The translations under genes and the position numbers were made by a program. Source: Pieris napi (lineage: Eukaryota; Arthropoda; Insecta; Lepidoptera; Pieridae). From it: 64,000 nt of DNA. Below the pieces are notes generated by a model, which saw nothing but the letters and a program-made list of their open reading frames with translations, was not told the DNA's origin and made no database searches. Below, in pieces: positions 12,916 through 24,622 of this stretch. The stretch is from the NCBI RefSeq assembly GCF_905475465.1, contig NC_062238.1, positions 7,792,501-7,856,500 on the forward strand, read 5' to 3'. The first letter of the stretch is position 1, and each line of letters starts with the position of its first letter.

Positions 12916-14671
12916 AAGTGCAGAACCAAATGATATATAAACAAATTATAGAACCTTAATCTAAAGTAATACAGAAAAAATATATTCATAACAAACTTAA
13001 AAGCTAATGTTACAGATTCATGAACAAGAAAGAAAAGGAAACACAAGAATTAAATAAAGACCTTTTTATAAATACTGACGCTTATTTATATAAAGGTCTA
13101 TACATAGTTATAAATATGGTTAAATAATTTTGGTATGGTTTGACAGTTCAATACAATAGTAGTAAACCTAATTTGTATCTTATTTCTTTAAAAAAGGTTT
13201 AAAAATTCTCTGAAAATGTGTTGGTTTGTTGGGAATTCTAAGATTAGATTAACGCCATATAGCTACTAAGCCACGGTGTGCTCTAATAACAAACATTATC
13301 GATAAGACAGAATAGCAATGCAAATAGCCTAAGTAACAAATATTATATTTCGGAACCGGATCTCCTGTTCGCTGGGCTAGCGCACCTGTTACTTAAATTC
13401 TACATGAATCATATTGACCTACTCGTACTTAAGGGCAAATCTTAACAAAGTAATGTAGGCTACAATACCAATTCTATTAAGTTATCTAATGCGACAAAGG
13501 GCTTTCGTTGTTTAAATATTTCTAGAATAGCAATTCTTAAAAAAATTTGAAACAAGCATTTTTCTAAATTAAAATTGCTTTCACCTCTTGTACACGTAGG
13601 TAAAGTGTACCTACTTATCAAAAGGTAATAGGTATGGTATACCTTATGATAAGTATAATTCATTATTTGCGTTACCAGGGACGCATAGATGCACATAAAT
13701 AAATAAAAAACATAACGAATTAGAAATGATCATCTATTGGGAAAACTTCATATCACCGATTACACAAATTAATAACCTAAAACGTTACTGTCTGGATAAC
13801 GCATTAAAAAAGTTGGATATTAACGTTAAAACGTAAAAAAGTTATAATACAGAGGGCGGGACGTCCGCTAATAAATAATTACGCATTTAATTTTGGTAAC
13901 AGATTATAAGCACTTCAACGCGCCTAATGCCGCGACAAATACATTCATTTAAGTCAGGTCGAAGACCGGCCTTGCAAAATGTCGCGAGAATTTATTTTCG
14001 AACATGATTCATAGTTGGCTACCAAGCCCATAAAATACCTTCAGAATTACCTATCTCGATGATATTAAAACCCCGTCAATATCATAACACATCGCGCCAA
14101 TCATAACATCAAAGTATTAAACGGATGACTAATTTATCCGAATGGTAGAAATAACGCCAGGAAATCAGACAACAGGATACGTCGCTTACAAGTAATTTAA
14201 ATTAGTGAATGAAAATTCTTCTATTATCTACTCAGTTAGTTAACACTTGTTGTCCATTGCTCTCTTACTTTACGATCGTCCGGTAACGGGTCTAACAGAA
14301 AACGTATTAAATAGCATGTGTTGCAACAGTTTCAGTTTTATTCCAGTAAGAGAGAGTGACAAAGAGGTTTGTTTAAACAGGTCATTAATACGATTGCCCG
14401 CGAGACTTCAGGACGTTAGTTGTATTCTGGGAACAATTATAAAATGAGACAGGAATAACCTAGTATTTCCATCGACAATCATCGTACGAATAAAGCTTTG
14501 TGGGCCTATTAACTATCTACTTAATCCTTGTAATAAATAGATTAAGGTTGACATAAAAAAAATTACATTACATTTTTTTATTGAAAAATGAAATACTCTT
14601 AAAGTAAACATTTAGATACAATTTATCTTAGTTAGTTACTTGTAATTGGGACTAAGTTTCGTCGTAAAATT
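12916..14671. other. Non-coding stretch, nothing recognised
   Basis: AT-rich, no exon, RNA gene or element boundary supported. Confidence 0.45.
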
Positions 14672-14830
14672 TTATGTATTTATACTTTATTATCTTATTC
14701 AAAAACATACACATAACAAAAATAAAAAAGCAGGTTACAAAAGAAATAAGGCGACGGGCGGCCTTATCGCTAACAAGCGATTTCTTCCAGGCAACCCTAA
14801 TGTGGAACAATGAAAAAGAAACACCTACAG
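14672..14830 (-). mobile_element. 3' tail of a non-LTR retrotransposon, copy 2
   Basis: It shares the minus-strand block around 14755-14805 (GGTTGCCTGGAAGAAATCGC followed by GGCCGCCCGTCG) with the copies at 12727 and 23843; the outer tail is diverged. A 131-aa plus-strand frame that runs through this and the next element is a by-product of repeat sequence. Confidence 0.65.
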
Positions 14831-14876
14831 AGGGTAGAGTACAAGAAATGCAAAAATCTAAAGAAAATATAACAAT

Positions 14877-15052
14877 AATAAAATACTGTTTTGACCGGAT
14901 TGAAGTTATGTATTATTATAAATTTACCACGTTTGTGCGTGACCACGCACGCTGTAAAGCACGCGAAACGTCGGATAAATTTAAAATTATGTTAAATAGT
15001 TGTAAATTTATAATAATACATAACTTCAATCCGGTCAAAACAGTATTTTATT
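14877..15052. mobile_element. Foldback MITE with 51-bp perfect inverted repeats
   Basis: 14877-14927 is exactly reverse-complemented at 15002-15052. The arms contain TTGACCGGATTGAAGTTATG, related to the arms of the 2535-2797 element. The 36-bp GC-rich core at 14939-14974 is the exact reverse complement of 2595-2630. The interior is only 74 bp. Confidence 0.87.
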
Positions 15053-17837
15053 TAAATGAGTTATGTTAATCAAAGACAATACTATATAACAATAATTTTT
15101 TTTGTTGACGATATAAAAAAAGAACGCGAATTGTACCCCAAATCGCCTTGCTATAATTAATATAAAGCAAATAAAAAAATTATCTTGTATTCATAAATGA
15201 AAATAGAAAATTATCACTGATCTCTCAATGCATTATAGTCTCATAAATAAAGTGTATATTAAGATAAATGTCAAGTCACTTTACAACAAAAATTATACAT
15301 TTTTAATATTAAAATTCTCTATTATCTATGTAAAATGCTACTGATGGTTGATGTCACGTATTAACTTTTTCATTAAAAAAAGTAAATGTTATGTCTTAAT
15401 ATTTACTGTCTTTGGTTCACACGTGTAATTCTAACATAAAGTTATGGAAATGTAATGTCATAAATTCGCGTTTATATCCTATATTATATTAACGAAGAGC
15501 TTTAGTGCGGCTTTTTATAACAATGATGTGAACACAGTGAGTAAGTTAAAATTATATTTACGCTTTGCAAAGTCCTTGGATTCATGGTAAATTCCAAAGG
15601 GCACTTTCAAGTTTATATTATATGTAACGGATTTTAAACATAACCGGAAAAAGCCTTATTAATTACCATTACTACATGCATGGGTTTTTTTATAGTATCC
15701 GGTATATTTTAACTTGTGTAAATATTCTTAAATTAAAAAAGTGCTTGCGTACAAAGTACCCATGTCAGAAGTGAATCTCAGTTCATATTTATACAAATCT
15801 AAAATTTTAGATTTCCGAGCCTTAGCGGGAGGGAAAAAGGAAGATATGTTGGAAATTTAATGAATTTAATTGTGATTAAAATATTAAAAGTGTCGAAATA
15901 CAAATTATAAATTTAATTTTTTTCTTCGATAATAAAAACACGTGGCATTTTACAATTCGTCATTTGCGATTTCAATAAATTATTTTGCATAAAATATAAA
16001 ATACTAATATTTCATAAGTTCTCTTTACGAAATTATAATTTTAAAAATAGAATTTCTATAAGGTAATTCGCCCTTCTCACTCTCTCTCAATCGGTCTCCC
16101 CTTTCTTCAACAAAAACGCTGCACATCTTCGTGACGCTAATATTATTATTATTGCGTTTCATCCAAAAAATTACCCTAATGTGCCTAAAGTTTCAAAAAA
16201 TATTTTCTTATGTTCTTCAGAATTATTTACGGGTATCAAAAGTAACTAGGTATATCAACTAACAGAACTGGGATACCACAAACATACCAATGTATTTAGA
16301 TCTTAAAACATTCACACGGCTGACACGGTTCTTGTTCACGACTTGTCTAATCGATTTTTAGGTAATCAACGTGACTAAACTCATAGTATTAGATGTCTCA
16401 ATGTTTAGTTTTTATCGACATAATATCGAATTTATATCGATTGCACCGGATCGATCCCGTGCACCTGTCACGATGTTTCGCCGGTAAATCACACTGATCG
16501 GTGACGAATTGATTTTTAAATTTAAATTTAAAAATCAAAATACTCGATCCGATTCATACCAATGAAACAGAAGTATTTCTACGACTCGCCTTGAGACTAC
16601 TGTGATTCTAATAGATTATTGATTTCAAAATTAAACTAAAACTTACAGTATGTAAAAGGTTAATCTCATATTTATCACTAGCCAGTTATAATTTCAATAA
16701 ATGCTTTATATAAATATAGGAACGCCGCTGGTTTTATATTTGTTTTGAGCATTCAAATTTCGAATGAAAAAGCAGAAAATTACTAAATAGCCGTCTTTGC
16801 TAGCGTTGGACCCTTATTTATTGGCCTTCACAGTGATATATCACTGCAGGCCACCGGGACCGCTCGACGCGCTGCGATCGCTCTTTATTGAGATGTAGTG
16901 GACGGTACGTTTATGTATGGGTGACACATAAACCTACCTAACACATTAATTACCTTAACCACCATACTTTGGCACGTGAAAATGGACTTTATGTGGAGGC
17001 GTTTAGAGTTGAAGATGTAGTGGTGAGTAATTCATGCAGGTAGGTTCTGTTTGTGTAATTTTTCACGTAAGTGGTAGACGCGAGCAGCGGGGGAGCGCCG
17101 ACAAAGCCCCCAGGGTAGCCCTGGCAACTGCTCCTCGGCTCTACTACTGTGATATTAGTAATAACGTCACAATCTCTTGAATATCTGATAAGTATGGACA
17201 CTTAAGAGAATGAATTATGGCCCGTGATTACTGACACCTACAGTATATATTTATAATAAACGGAGCTTCGTAAATCTGTTTACGTTAATCGAACGTGTGA
17301 ATTATAAGCTCGATCAATTACTTATTGTAGCTTTTTGGTGATTGATTCCTTCATTAAAGGAAATTATCCTAGGTGTGTTTACGTACCTTATCTGGAAAAA
17401 TCTCAGTAATACCAAATTTTATATAAGTTGTATTATCGTTCTACAGTTTTGCTTATAGCTTCAATCCGTAGTTCGATATTTCGGAAACATTTTACAAATC
17501 CTATACATCGTTAAGAGATAAATGGTTAGTAAACGGCCCAGCTTACATGTTTCCGTATTAAGTGATGCTATGACCTGGAAAGTTAAGGGGTCAGTATGCA
17601 GTAAAGGCAAAAACTTGGTAGCGTAGGTTCAGATTTTGGCGTCCGCCCACCGTTGTCCTATTGTCAGCCCACATCCCAAACTGAAACGTGCTATGATGTC
17701 ATTTATTAAATAAATTAACCAATATTTGCCCATTTTCTACATGTACCAATTTGTATTAATCTGTCCTTAATGGACTATAAATATTGTGGGACGTAGATGT
17801 ATAATGTTTATTCACAATTATTTTCTTTTTTTTTTTA
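15053..17837. other. Non-coding stretch, nothing certain
   Basis: Mostly AT-rich. A perfect AT palindrome lies at about 16511-16536. A GC-richer patch at 17085-17150 has an open minus-strand frame bounded by a possible acceptor and a weak GTGAAA donor, but no family is recognised, so it is not annotated as an exon. Confidence 0.45.
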
Positions 17838-18080
17838 GATTGGACAATTCACACCAATTGACCTAGTCCCATGCTAAGCTGGTGAAGCTTGTATTATGGG
17901 TACTAGGCAACGGATATACATACATATTATAGATAGATAGACATATAAATACATATTTAAACACCCAAGACCTAAGCACAACCAAATGCTTATCATATCG
18001 ATGTTGGTCTCAGCCGGGGATCGAACCCGGGACCCATGGATCCGCAGTCAGGGGTACTAACCACTAGACCAATGAGTCAA
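17838..18080 (-). mobile_element. tRNA-derived SINE, family B, copy 1
   Basis: On the minus strand: tRNA-like head ACTCATTGGTCTAGTGGTTA with B box GGGTTCGATCCCCGG, a body with a TATCTATCTATAATATG block, and a 3' A-run that appears as T's at about 17824-17836. Very similar to the copies at 24376 and 59044. Confidence 0.9.
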
Positions 18081-18764
18081 TTGTTATACTAAAAAGATGT
18101 CACTCTGATAAGAAATTAAACACCCATAAAAAACGAGAAAGCCTTAGAAAAATTCTTTTATTGAGTTTTGTAAGTTTCGACGTCGGCTAAATATTTGAAA
18201 TAATCCCTATTAAATTGTATAGTATTAGAGTAAAAAAGGAAATTTTAACACATTCGACGGTGCTTATTCAAAACGATTGCAATAAGCCTTTATTCCTTGC
18301 AGATTTCGAACAAAGACAACTTACTCTATAGCGGTTAATGTAAGGTAAACATCGCATCAGAGGATGCAACAATACTATGTCCGGTCGGCTTATATTTGTG
18401 ACATTTTCTCAGTAATGGCGGATTAGTACGAGGAACAACTTGTGTGGTTGCGATGAATGGTTAGTTCCGTTTGCGCTGGTAATTACTCTGGTCTAATGAT
18501 AGAACATAGAGGAACTTTGTTTAAGATTTCTATTTATTTCATTCAGTGCAATTTAGCTATACTCTGCTTTCCTTTATATATTTTTATTTCACACATGAAA
18601 TCGAAAGTGAAATTCTGTAATCACCTGCATTTCTATTCCCAGTCATGAGCATCACATATGAACATACCCATGGTTTTATCAATGCTTTTTTTGTATTATC
18701 TTACTAATCGTCTAAACACTACGGAATATTTGACAAATAATATCTTGCTATTTCGTAAAGTAAT

Positions 18765-18850
18765 GTTGGCTTAGTGGATTAAGTCTGCTTCTTTCAACGT
18801 CGAGGTCGTGCGTTCGAATCACGGCACGGATTATTCATTCTTTATACGCG
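18765..18850 (+). mobile_element. tRNA-derived SINE head, family C
   Basis: GTTGGCTTAGTGGATTAAGT (A-box region) and GTGCGTTCGAATCACGGCAC (B-box region) sit at tRNA-like spacing. The sequence does not fold into a complete tRNA, so it is called a SINE or tRNA relic, not a tRNA gene. Confidence 0.6.
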
Positions 18851-20534
18851 ATTACCAATGCTCTTACCAATGTCCATTAATCACGTGATGTTTTTTTAAT
18901 ATTTTTTAACCCCTCCCTCCCACATGGTGATACGCGGTGAGGTTTAAGACTACCAACGCCGCCCCCCACCCACCCCCACCAAAGAATCTTAATTTTTTTT
19001 ATAATATTATTTTTAAGTACTGGTATAAAGTATAATTTAATCCTATTCTAGAAAATTAAGGACCATGATAAAAATGTCTTGACAGAAAGGTTGCAGGTTG
19101 TTTTTGACTGACATAAAAATAATATTAAAGGAATGATGTAATCATGCGAAAAACATATATTGTATTAGTGCATGAACATATTTAATGTGAATTGCCACAG
19201 ATTAGCAATACTTTGTTTTCATTTAAGATCAGTCCCACTTCAGTTAGTAGTTAGTACGTAAGTTATTTATATCTATATTACAGAAGACTAACCTACTAAA
19301 GATATAATTAAAAAACTATAAAAAAGGATGCAATCTTAGTCAAGTCATATTGTTATAGCGCCACTAGATTGATTAATTACTAATAAATCCGTAGATTACT
19401 CGGAGCTGTCTCCGGCACCAACAAAGTCGTATACCTACTGCATGTTTCTATGTATAGCAAGAAACGCTATTTGAAAGTTTCACGTGCATCCCAGACGTGA
19501 TTAAGATCTAGAATATTTACATTTCAGAACAATAGCGTATATAATCTCGGATGAAGAGAGGTGGGCGTGGGAAGGGCCAGGTCTAGCACGCTAACTCGCT
19601 GCACAAATACATTCTTCGCACTACCTATTCGCTACCTGTTACCTCAACAACAAACGAATCTCGTTAATCTTCTTGTCAAATATGTTTACACTGTATATAT
19701 GTTTCAACGGGCTATATGGGTAGGAAGAAAACTGATGAATAACATGTTTTTGACGTGATAACGTCTTTAAAATCGTTTTAGTCGGGTGACATGTTCAGAA
19801 ACTTGTGTCACACCAAAACCTCACGAGCGCGATCGCAGGTATAACGAGAGAGAGACGGACCGATCTCCCGTCTCATCTCGAGCGCTGCCAGTCATTCCGT
19901 GAATGTATGAAGAAAAATGTATATCATAGTCGAATAAGTAAACTTGTCATTTTACACCCGAAATTTATCATCAAAAGTGTGAATAAAACGATAGATGTAA
20001 TTTAAAATTTGAAAAAATTGTTATCTTCATTAATTCCTTACTTCCCAAAAACTTATATCACCAATAAGACGTTATCACGTAAACATCTCGATCGTAAACC
20101 TACTTTACAAACAACCAATATTTTTTTACAATGTCACTTGATAAATTTGACCTTTTGCATACATCATGTAGTTTTTAACATTTATGCTTACTAGAGTGGG
20201 GTCAATGGACTTACTACTTGATACTAAAAGACTAAGGCAATTGAAACAAATTCAGCTGTAATAATTTATAAAGAACTATGTGAAATTGTATATATAATTG
20301 AATTCCTTATTTTAAAATAAAATTATGTACGTATTACAAACAAAAATTAAAATATTATTAATGACATAGTTTAATAACCGACACTTAAATGCAAAAACTT
20401 TTATGGCCTAAAAAAATATTATACTGAATATTATTTAGTAAAGTTTAATAAAAGTTATACATATAATCATAATTTTATGATAGTAGAGATAATTTTGATG
20501 GTTGTGTAATAAATGGTGCAGTGTGGGAAACTAA
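18851..20534. other. Non-coding stretch, nothing recognised
   Basis: It contains a poly-C-rich patch near 18905-18985 and a possible SINE tail remnant (ATAGCGCCACTAG) near 19355. Several 60-66 aa frames at 19561-20194 show no recognisable protein. Confidence 0.4.
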
Positions 20535-20775
20535 GGGTGAGATCTATAGTGCGCACTTGGACTTTGCTCAGACTTTACTTACGAAAAACACTAAGGTTAA
20601 ACTATGATTTAGTATATTTATAGACATTTTAACGGTGAGATTAAGCTAAGCTCAAGCTAAGACAGAAATTGATGTTTCATTTCATGCAATACCTTCTTTA
20701 TTATCCTTTAAAAAAGTAAAGAATGGTTATAGTTAAGTCTGAGCAAAGTCTAAGTGCGCTCTATAGATCTCACCC
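20535..20775. mobile_element. PIF/Harbinger-like MITE with TAA duplication
   Basis: The ends match over about 41 bp with two mismatches in inverted orientation, starting GGGTGAGATCTATAG. The trinucleotide TAA flanks both sides (20532-20534 and 20776-20778), as expected of PIF/Harbinger insertions. 241 bp and no coding capacity. Confidence 0.85.
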
Positions 20776-20877
20776 TAAGAAGCAGCTGATGTGTGACCAC
20801 GGACTGTGGAGTCCGAGTTGGCAACACTGAAATTATAGTACAAAAGCCATAGATTAAAGCTTAATTGCGTCAAACTA

Positions 20878-21414
20878 AGGGTATGTTCCGATATACACTG
20901 CGACCACTGTACAGAGTACCGTCAATTTAGTATACTGTGAAACCGTTTCTCTATAGCCAGCTATACTGGTTACAATTTAAAACGGAACGCAGTCCAGTAT
21001 ACTAGTCAGCTTCGTTTTTCGACACAGTTTTCAAATGAGTGCATCAAAGTTTTTCAATTCAACAAGAAAAACTATTATTGGAGTATTATCGCATTAAAAA
21101 AATCTATATTAATATTAACTGTCAATTGAATTAATACTACAAAGAAAGTAAGTTAGAATTTTAAATGTTTGTTATTAAACTGTAAGTTATATCAGCCGTT
21201 AGGCATTCAAGTGGTTTTGATTGATCACGTGATCAAAGCACTGCGAGTACCTTACCTCGAAAACGCCAGTGCTCGCAGTAGAAGTATAGCGGGGATTTGT
21301 GACGTCATATATTTCCTAGGACGCTGCGGCTGTATACTGCAGTCCATAGCGGAACAAATTTTTGAACAGTGGGAGCACTATACAGTACTCGCAGTGTATA
21401 TCGGAACATACCCT
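20878..21414. mobile_element. TA-flanked TIR element (mariner-like MITE)
   Basis: The ends carry a perfect inverted repeat of 26 bp starting AGGGTATGTTCCGATATAC, flanked by the dinucleotide TA on both sides (20876-20877 and 21415-21416), as in Tc1/mariner insertions. 537 bp; the frame crossing its right half (21169-21417) runs into the inverted repeat and is not a gene. Confidence 0.83.
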
Positions 21415-21634
21415 TAACCATATAAACGACTTAATTTTAGTATGACGTAAATACTTTTCATGGGATTTTTGCAAGAACGATTTATTTAGAAATAAAAATA
21501 AATATAAAGTCTAAAATAAATTAATTTTTGTTAATGCAGATAAAAACGTTAAGCTCATTTCTAAATTACAACGAAAAAGTATCAAACTTTATAAACTAGT
21601 TACATGGCAATATCATGACAGTGACAGCTAATAA

Positions 21635-21689
21635 GTGCCAATGACTTTGTATCCGGCTAATAAATAGATTAAAAAAAAAAAGAAAAAAA
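21635..21689 (+). mobile_element. 55-bp ultra-truncated LINE tail with 12-bp target duplication
   Basis: GACAGCTAATAA occurs at 21623-21634 and again at 21690-21701. Between them is a short sequence containing TTGTATCCGGCTAATAAATA that ends in an A-rich run. That is the signature of target-primed reverse transcription that stopped almost at once. Confidence 0.82.
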
Positions 21690-21701
21690 GACAGCTAATA
21701 A

Positions 21702-23842
21702 AATGGTAAAATTTTGCCGCTCAAATTCAAACCGAAGTACAATTGGAAATTCAGTAACTCAACACAGTATTAATACATTTCGATACAGTATTTGTTTATG
21801 GACGTTTGTGATTGCCAGCATTTTCGGAATTTAGTTTTGTATTCCCAAACCGTCTGCCTGGGGCGGTATGACGAATCCAATTAACAATACTAACGAACTC
21901 TGTCAGCTCAGACGAATACTATTTATGTTTCCTCAGAGTCATTGTAAATATTTAGCCCAGAACGCGTCTGGCATCGCCCTTGTCTTATCTCTTAATCGTA
22001 AACGTTTCACGAATCTCTGCTTTCTTCACAGGATATGGGTTTGTAAACTATTAGAATATGCGGACATTTGAAAGCGTTAAGTACGTTTGTTTACATCGAA
22101 GCTGCGATAAAAAGAAACAGGACGAATTGGTTCTATTTACAAGTTCTCGCCTCAAAATAGTGCATGGTTTGTAGTATTTTATTTCGCTATTGACTACGCA
22201 GTAGTGGCAACAAAACAAAACAAAACTGTTCACAGTTGATAAAGAAGCCTCTACACCTCCAAACCCGAATCATTATCACAGATACAAAAATACGTGTGAT
22301 CAAAGAATCCCTTGAATCAACTTATGCTGCTTACGACGATACATATGATTTTTTAAAATTAATTTGAGAATTTCTCACACAGTTTAGGGTTTGATTACCC
22401 TAATTTAATAAAATTTGTTTATTCGTTATTTATTGCGTTCGAATACTATAAAAATAAATGTTACTTCTATTGACAAAAAGCTCTGTATAGCGGCGGAAAT
22501 TGCCTTCACCATACCAGATATACGATGCCTATGTCCCTGAAGAAGAAAGGAAATCAGGGAAGGACAGGGACTTTGTGAAGAGGTTAAATTAAAAGCTGTG
22601 AATCCGATAGTAGCAGCAAGTATGCAAAGTAAGAAATTCGAGATAGTATTGGCGGCAGCCAGCGTGCGCGTGGGCATTGACAGGTGAAGTCGGTCGATTA
22701 TCCGCTAATTTATACGCGCCGATCAACTTCTTGTTTTCACGCTCCGATATTATTGAGTGCAAACAAACGTGATAAACATAGAACAAAATACTATTACTTT
22801 AGTTGTATCCAAATTATTATTAAAAATTATAATGATTATGTTGTAAATATCCTCGTCCTTAGAACCTTATTTATAAACGTACTAAAACTATCAAAAGCTT
22901 TGTCCTTATTAGTCAAGTGTAGTTCGTTCATAATAAAATAAAACAAAACATTACATTTACGCTAATATAATCAACTTTTATAAATTAAACCCATTGTGTA
23001 CTTAAAGTTGCAAAAAACTAAAAAAGCATATTACAAAACAAGCCTAAATACAAGGCCTGATGTCACCAAGGCAACATCATTCAGCCCTTTTTAGGAATCT
23101 TTACGAGCGACACCTCCACAATAATCGCGAGTTCATTCACCACTAAGTAATTGTATTGTTCAAGTATCCGCAATCCACTTCCTCTTGCCTCTGTCATGCG
23201 GTAGTGAAACTGGCTTTCCCGTGCTAAACGATCAAATAATTATGTAATACATGAAGGCTTCATTATGGAGGTCATTCGATAACCTTATATGCTTCAAGGT
23301 TAATGGACACAATAACTTATTTGAATACGACTACGGCTCTAATTATACAAATGGACTACCGATTGTTTATCTACGAATTGACTTTTATCGAGATATTATT
23401 ACGCGCTCCGAACATATTTTTTTTATTAAAAATGTGTGCAATTTTTTATGGGAATATAAATTTCGCACAAACACAGTCAAAGACAATCTTGATAAATAAA
23501 ACAATCGGGTTGGATCGAAAATTTATAAAACGAGAGCGGCTAGACCGATTTTAATGGTTTTTAATTTGTTGTATTTGTCTCTGAATAGCAGAGGACAACA
23601 TTAGAACATTGTCGAAAAAAACCAATACAACATGTTCATGGGTTTCGTAAGTGTCAAACATTTTATGTTCATCCCGATGTTCCATACAATTATTCAACAC
23701 AGATTTAACGTTATTATTTTGAATACAACCTTTAAAAATTAGTCTAGTTTTATACTAGACTGAGAAAGTGCGATTGTATATTAATTAAAAATATTTATTC
23801 GGGTTTCTTACTATAGACTACAATTGACTGGAAGAGTACAAT
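21702..23842. other. Non-coding stretch, nothing recognised
   Basis: Several open frames of 60-85 aa occur (21868-22941, 23251-23554) but they overlap in different frames and none resembles a known protein. Confidence 0.4.
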
Positions 23843-24012
23843 TTTATTTATTTACACTTCGTTGCAAATGAAAGAAACACAATACATAAAAATTATAAGG
23901 GATGCAACGGGCGGCCTTATCGCTAATAAGCGATCTCTTCCAGGCAACCCTAGTTAAGAGAAAAACTTAAAAAAATAAATAAAAAGAAACATGTGTGCGA
24001 GAAGTGCAGAAT
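23843..24012 (-). mobile_element. 3' tail of a non-LTR retrotransposon, copy 3
   Basis: Nearly identical to copy 1 at 12727: minus-strand TTGCCTGGAAGAGATCGCTT, then GGCCGCCCGTTGCATCCCTT, ending in TAAATAAATAAAAT. The closeness suggests a recently active family. Confidence 0.75.
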
Positions 24013-24375
24013 CCTTAATCTTAAGTAATACAAAATTTTAGTGACCATAATAAAAATACTGAACAAAGCATATATTATTACACTTAGGTTGATATTCAGA
24101 CGAGACTTATGACTCCAGTATGTCGAAATCAATTTGTTTATATACGGGAGTAACAGCGCTTCCTTAAGATGTAGGTTGAGTAATTTTGACTATAATATTA
24201 TAAATCTATAGTAATTAAGTAGCATGTCATATTATAAAACTATCTTAAAGTTACGTAGAATTTAACATTCAAGTCCCAAGGTCATCAAGGCCAGGAATTG
24301 ATCGCGTATGGAAAAATGTATTGTCCATCAATACATTAGTCACAAATAATAATGAAATAAATATTAAGTTATAAT

Positions 24376-24622
24376 CACTCATTGGTCTAGTGGTTAGTAC
24401 CCCTGACTCCGAAACCATGGGTCCCGGGTTCGTTCCCCGGCTGAGACAAACATCGATGTGATGAGAATTTGGTGTTGTGCTTAGGTCTTGGGTGTTTAAA
24501 TATGTATTTATATGTCTATCTATCTATAGTATGTATGTATATCCGTAGTACCCATTACACAAGCTTCACCAGCTTAGCATGGGACCAGGTCAATTGGTGG
24601 GAATTGTCAAAAAAAAAAAAAC
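24376..24622 (+). mobile_element. tRNA-derived SINE, family B, copy 2
   Basis: Plus-strand head CACTCATTGGTCTAGTGGTT with B box GGGTTCGTTCCCCGG, the TATCTATCTATAGTATG body block, and a terminal A-run at about 24609-24621. An open frame across it is repeat-derived. Confidence 0.9.

Noticed and set aside
14674..15069. 131-aa plus-strand frame
   Set aside because: It is built from a LINE tail and a foldback MITE.
16989..17201. Possible exon in a GC-richer patch
   Set aside because: The open frame is short, the donor (GTGAAA) is weak and no protein family is recognised.
18765..18850. tRNA gene
   Set aside because: A and B boxes are present but the arms do not pair into a cloverleaf; treated as a SINE head.
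21169..21417. 82-aa plus-strand frame
   Set aside because: It lies within a TA-flanked MITE and ends in its inverted repeat.
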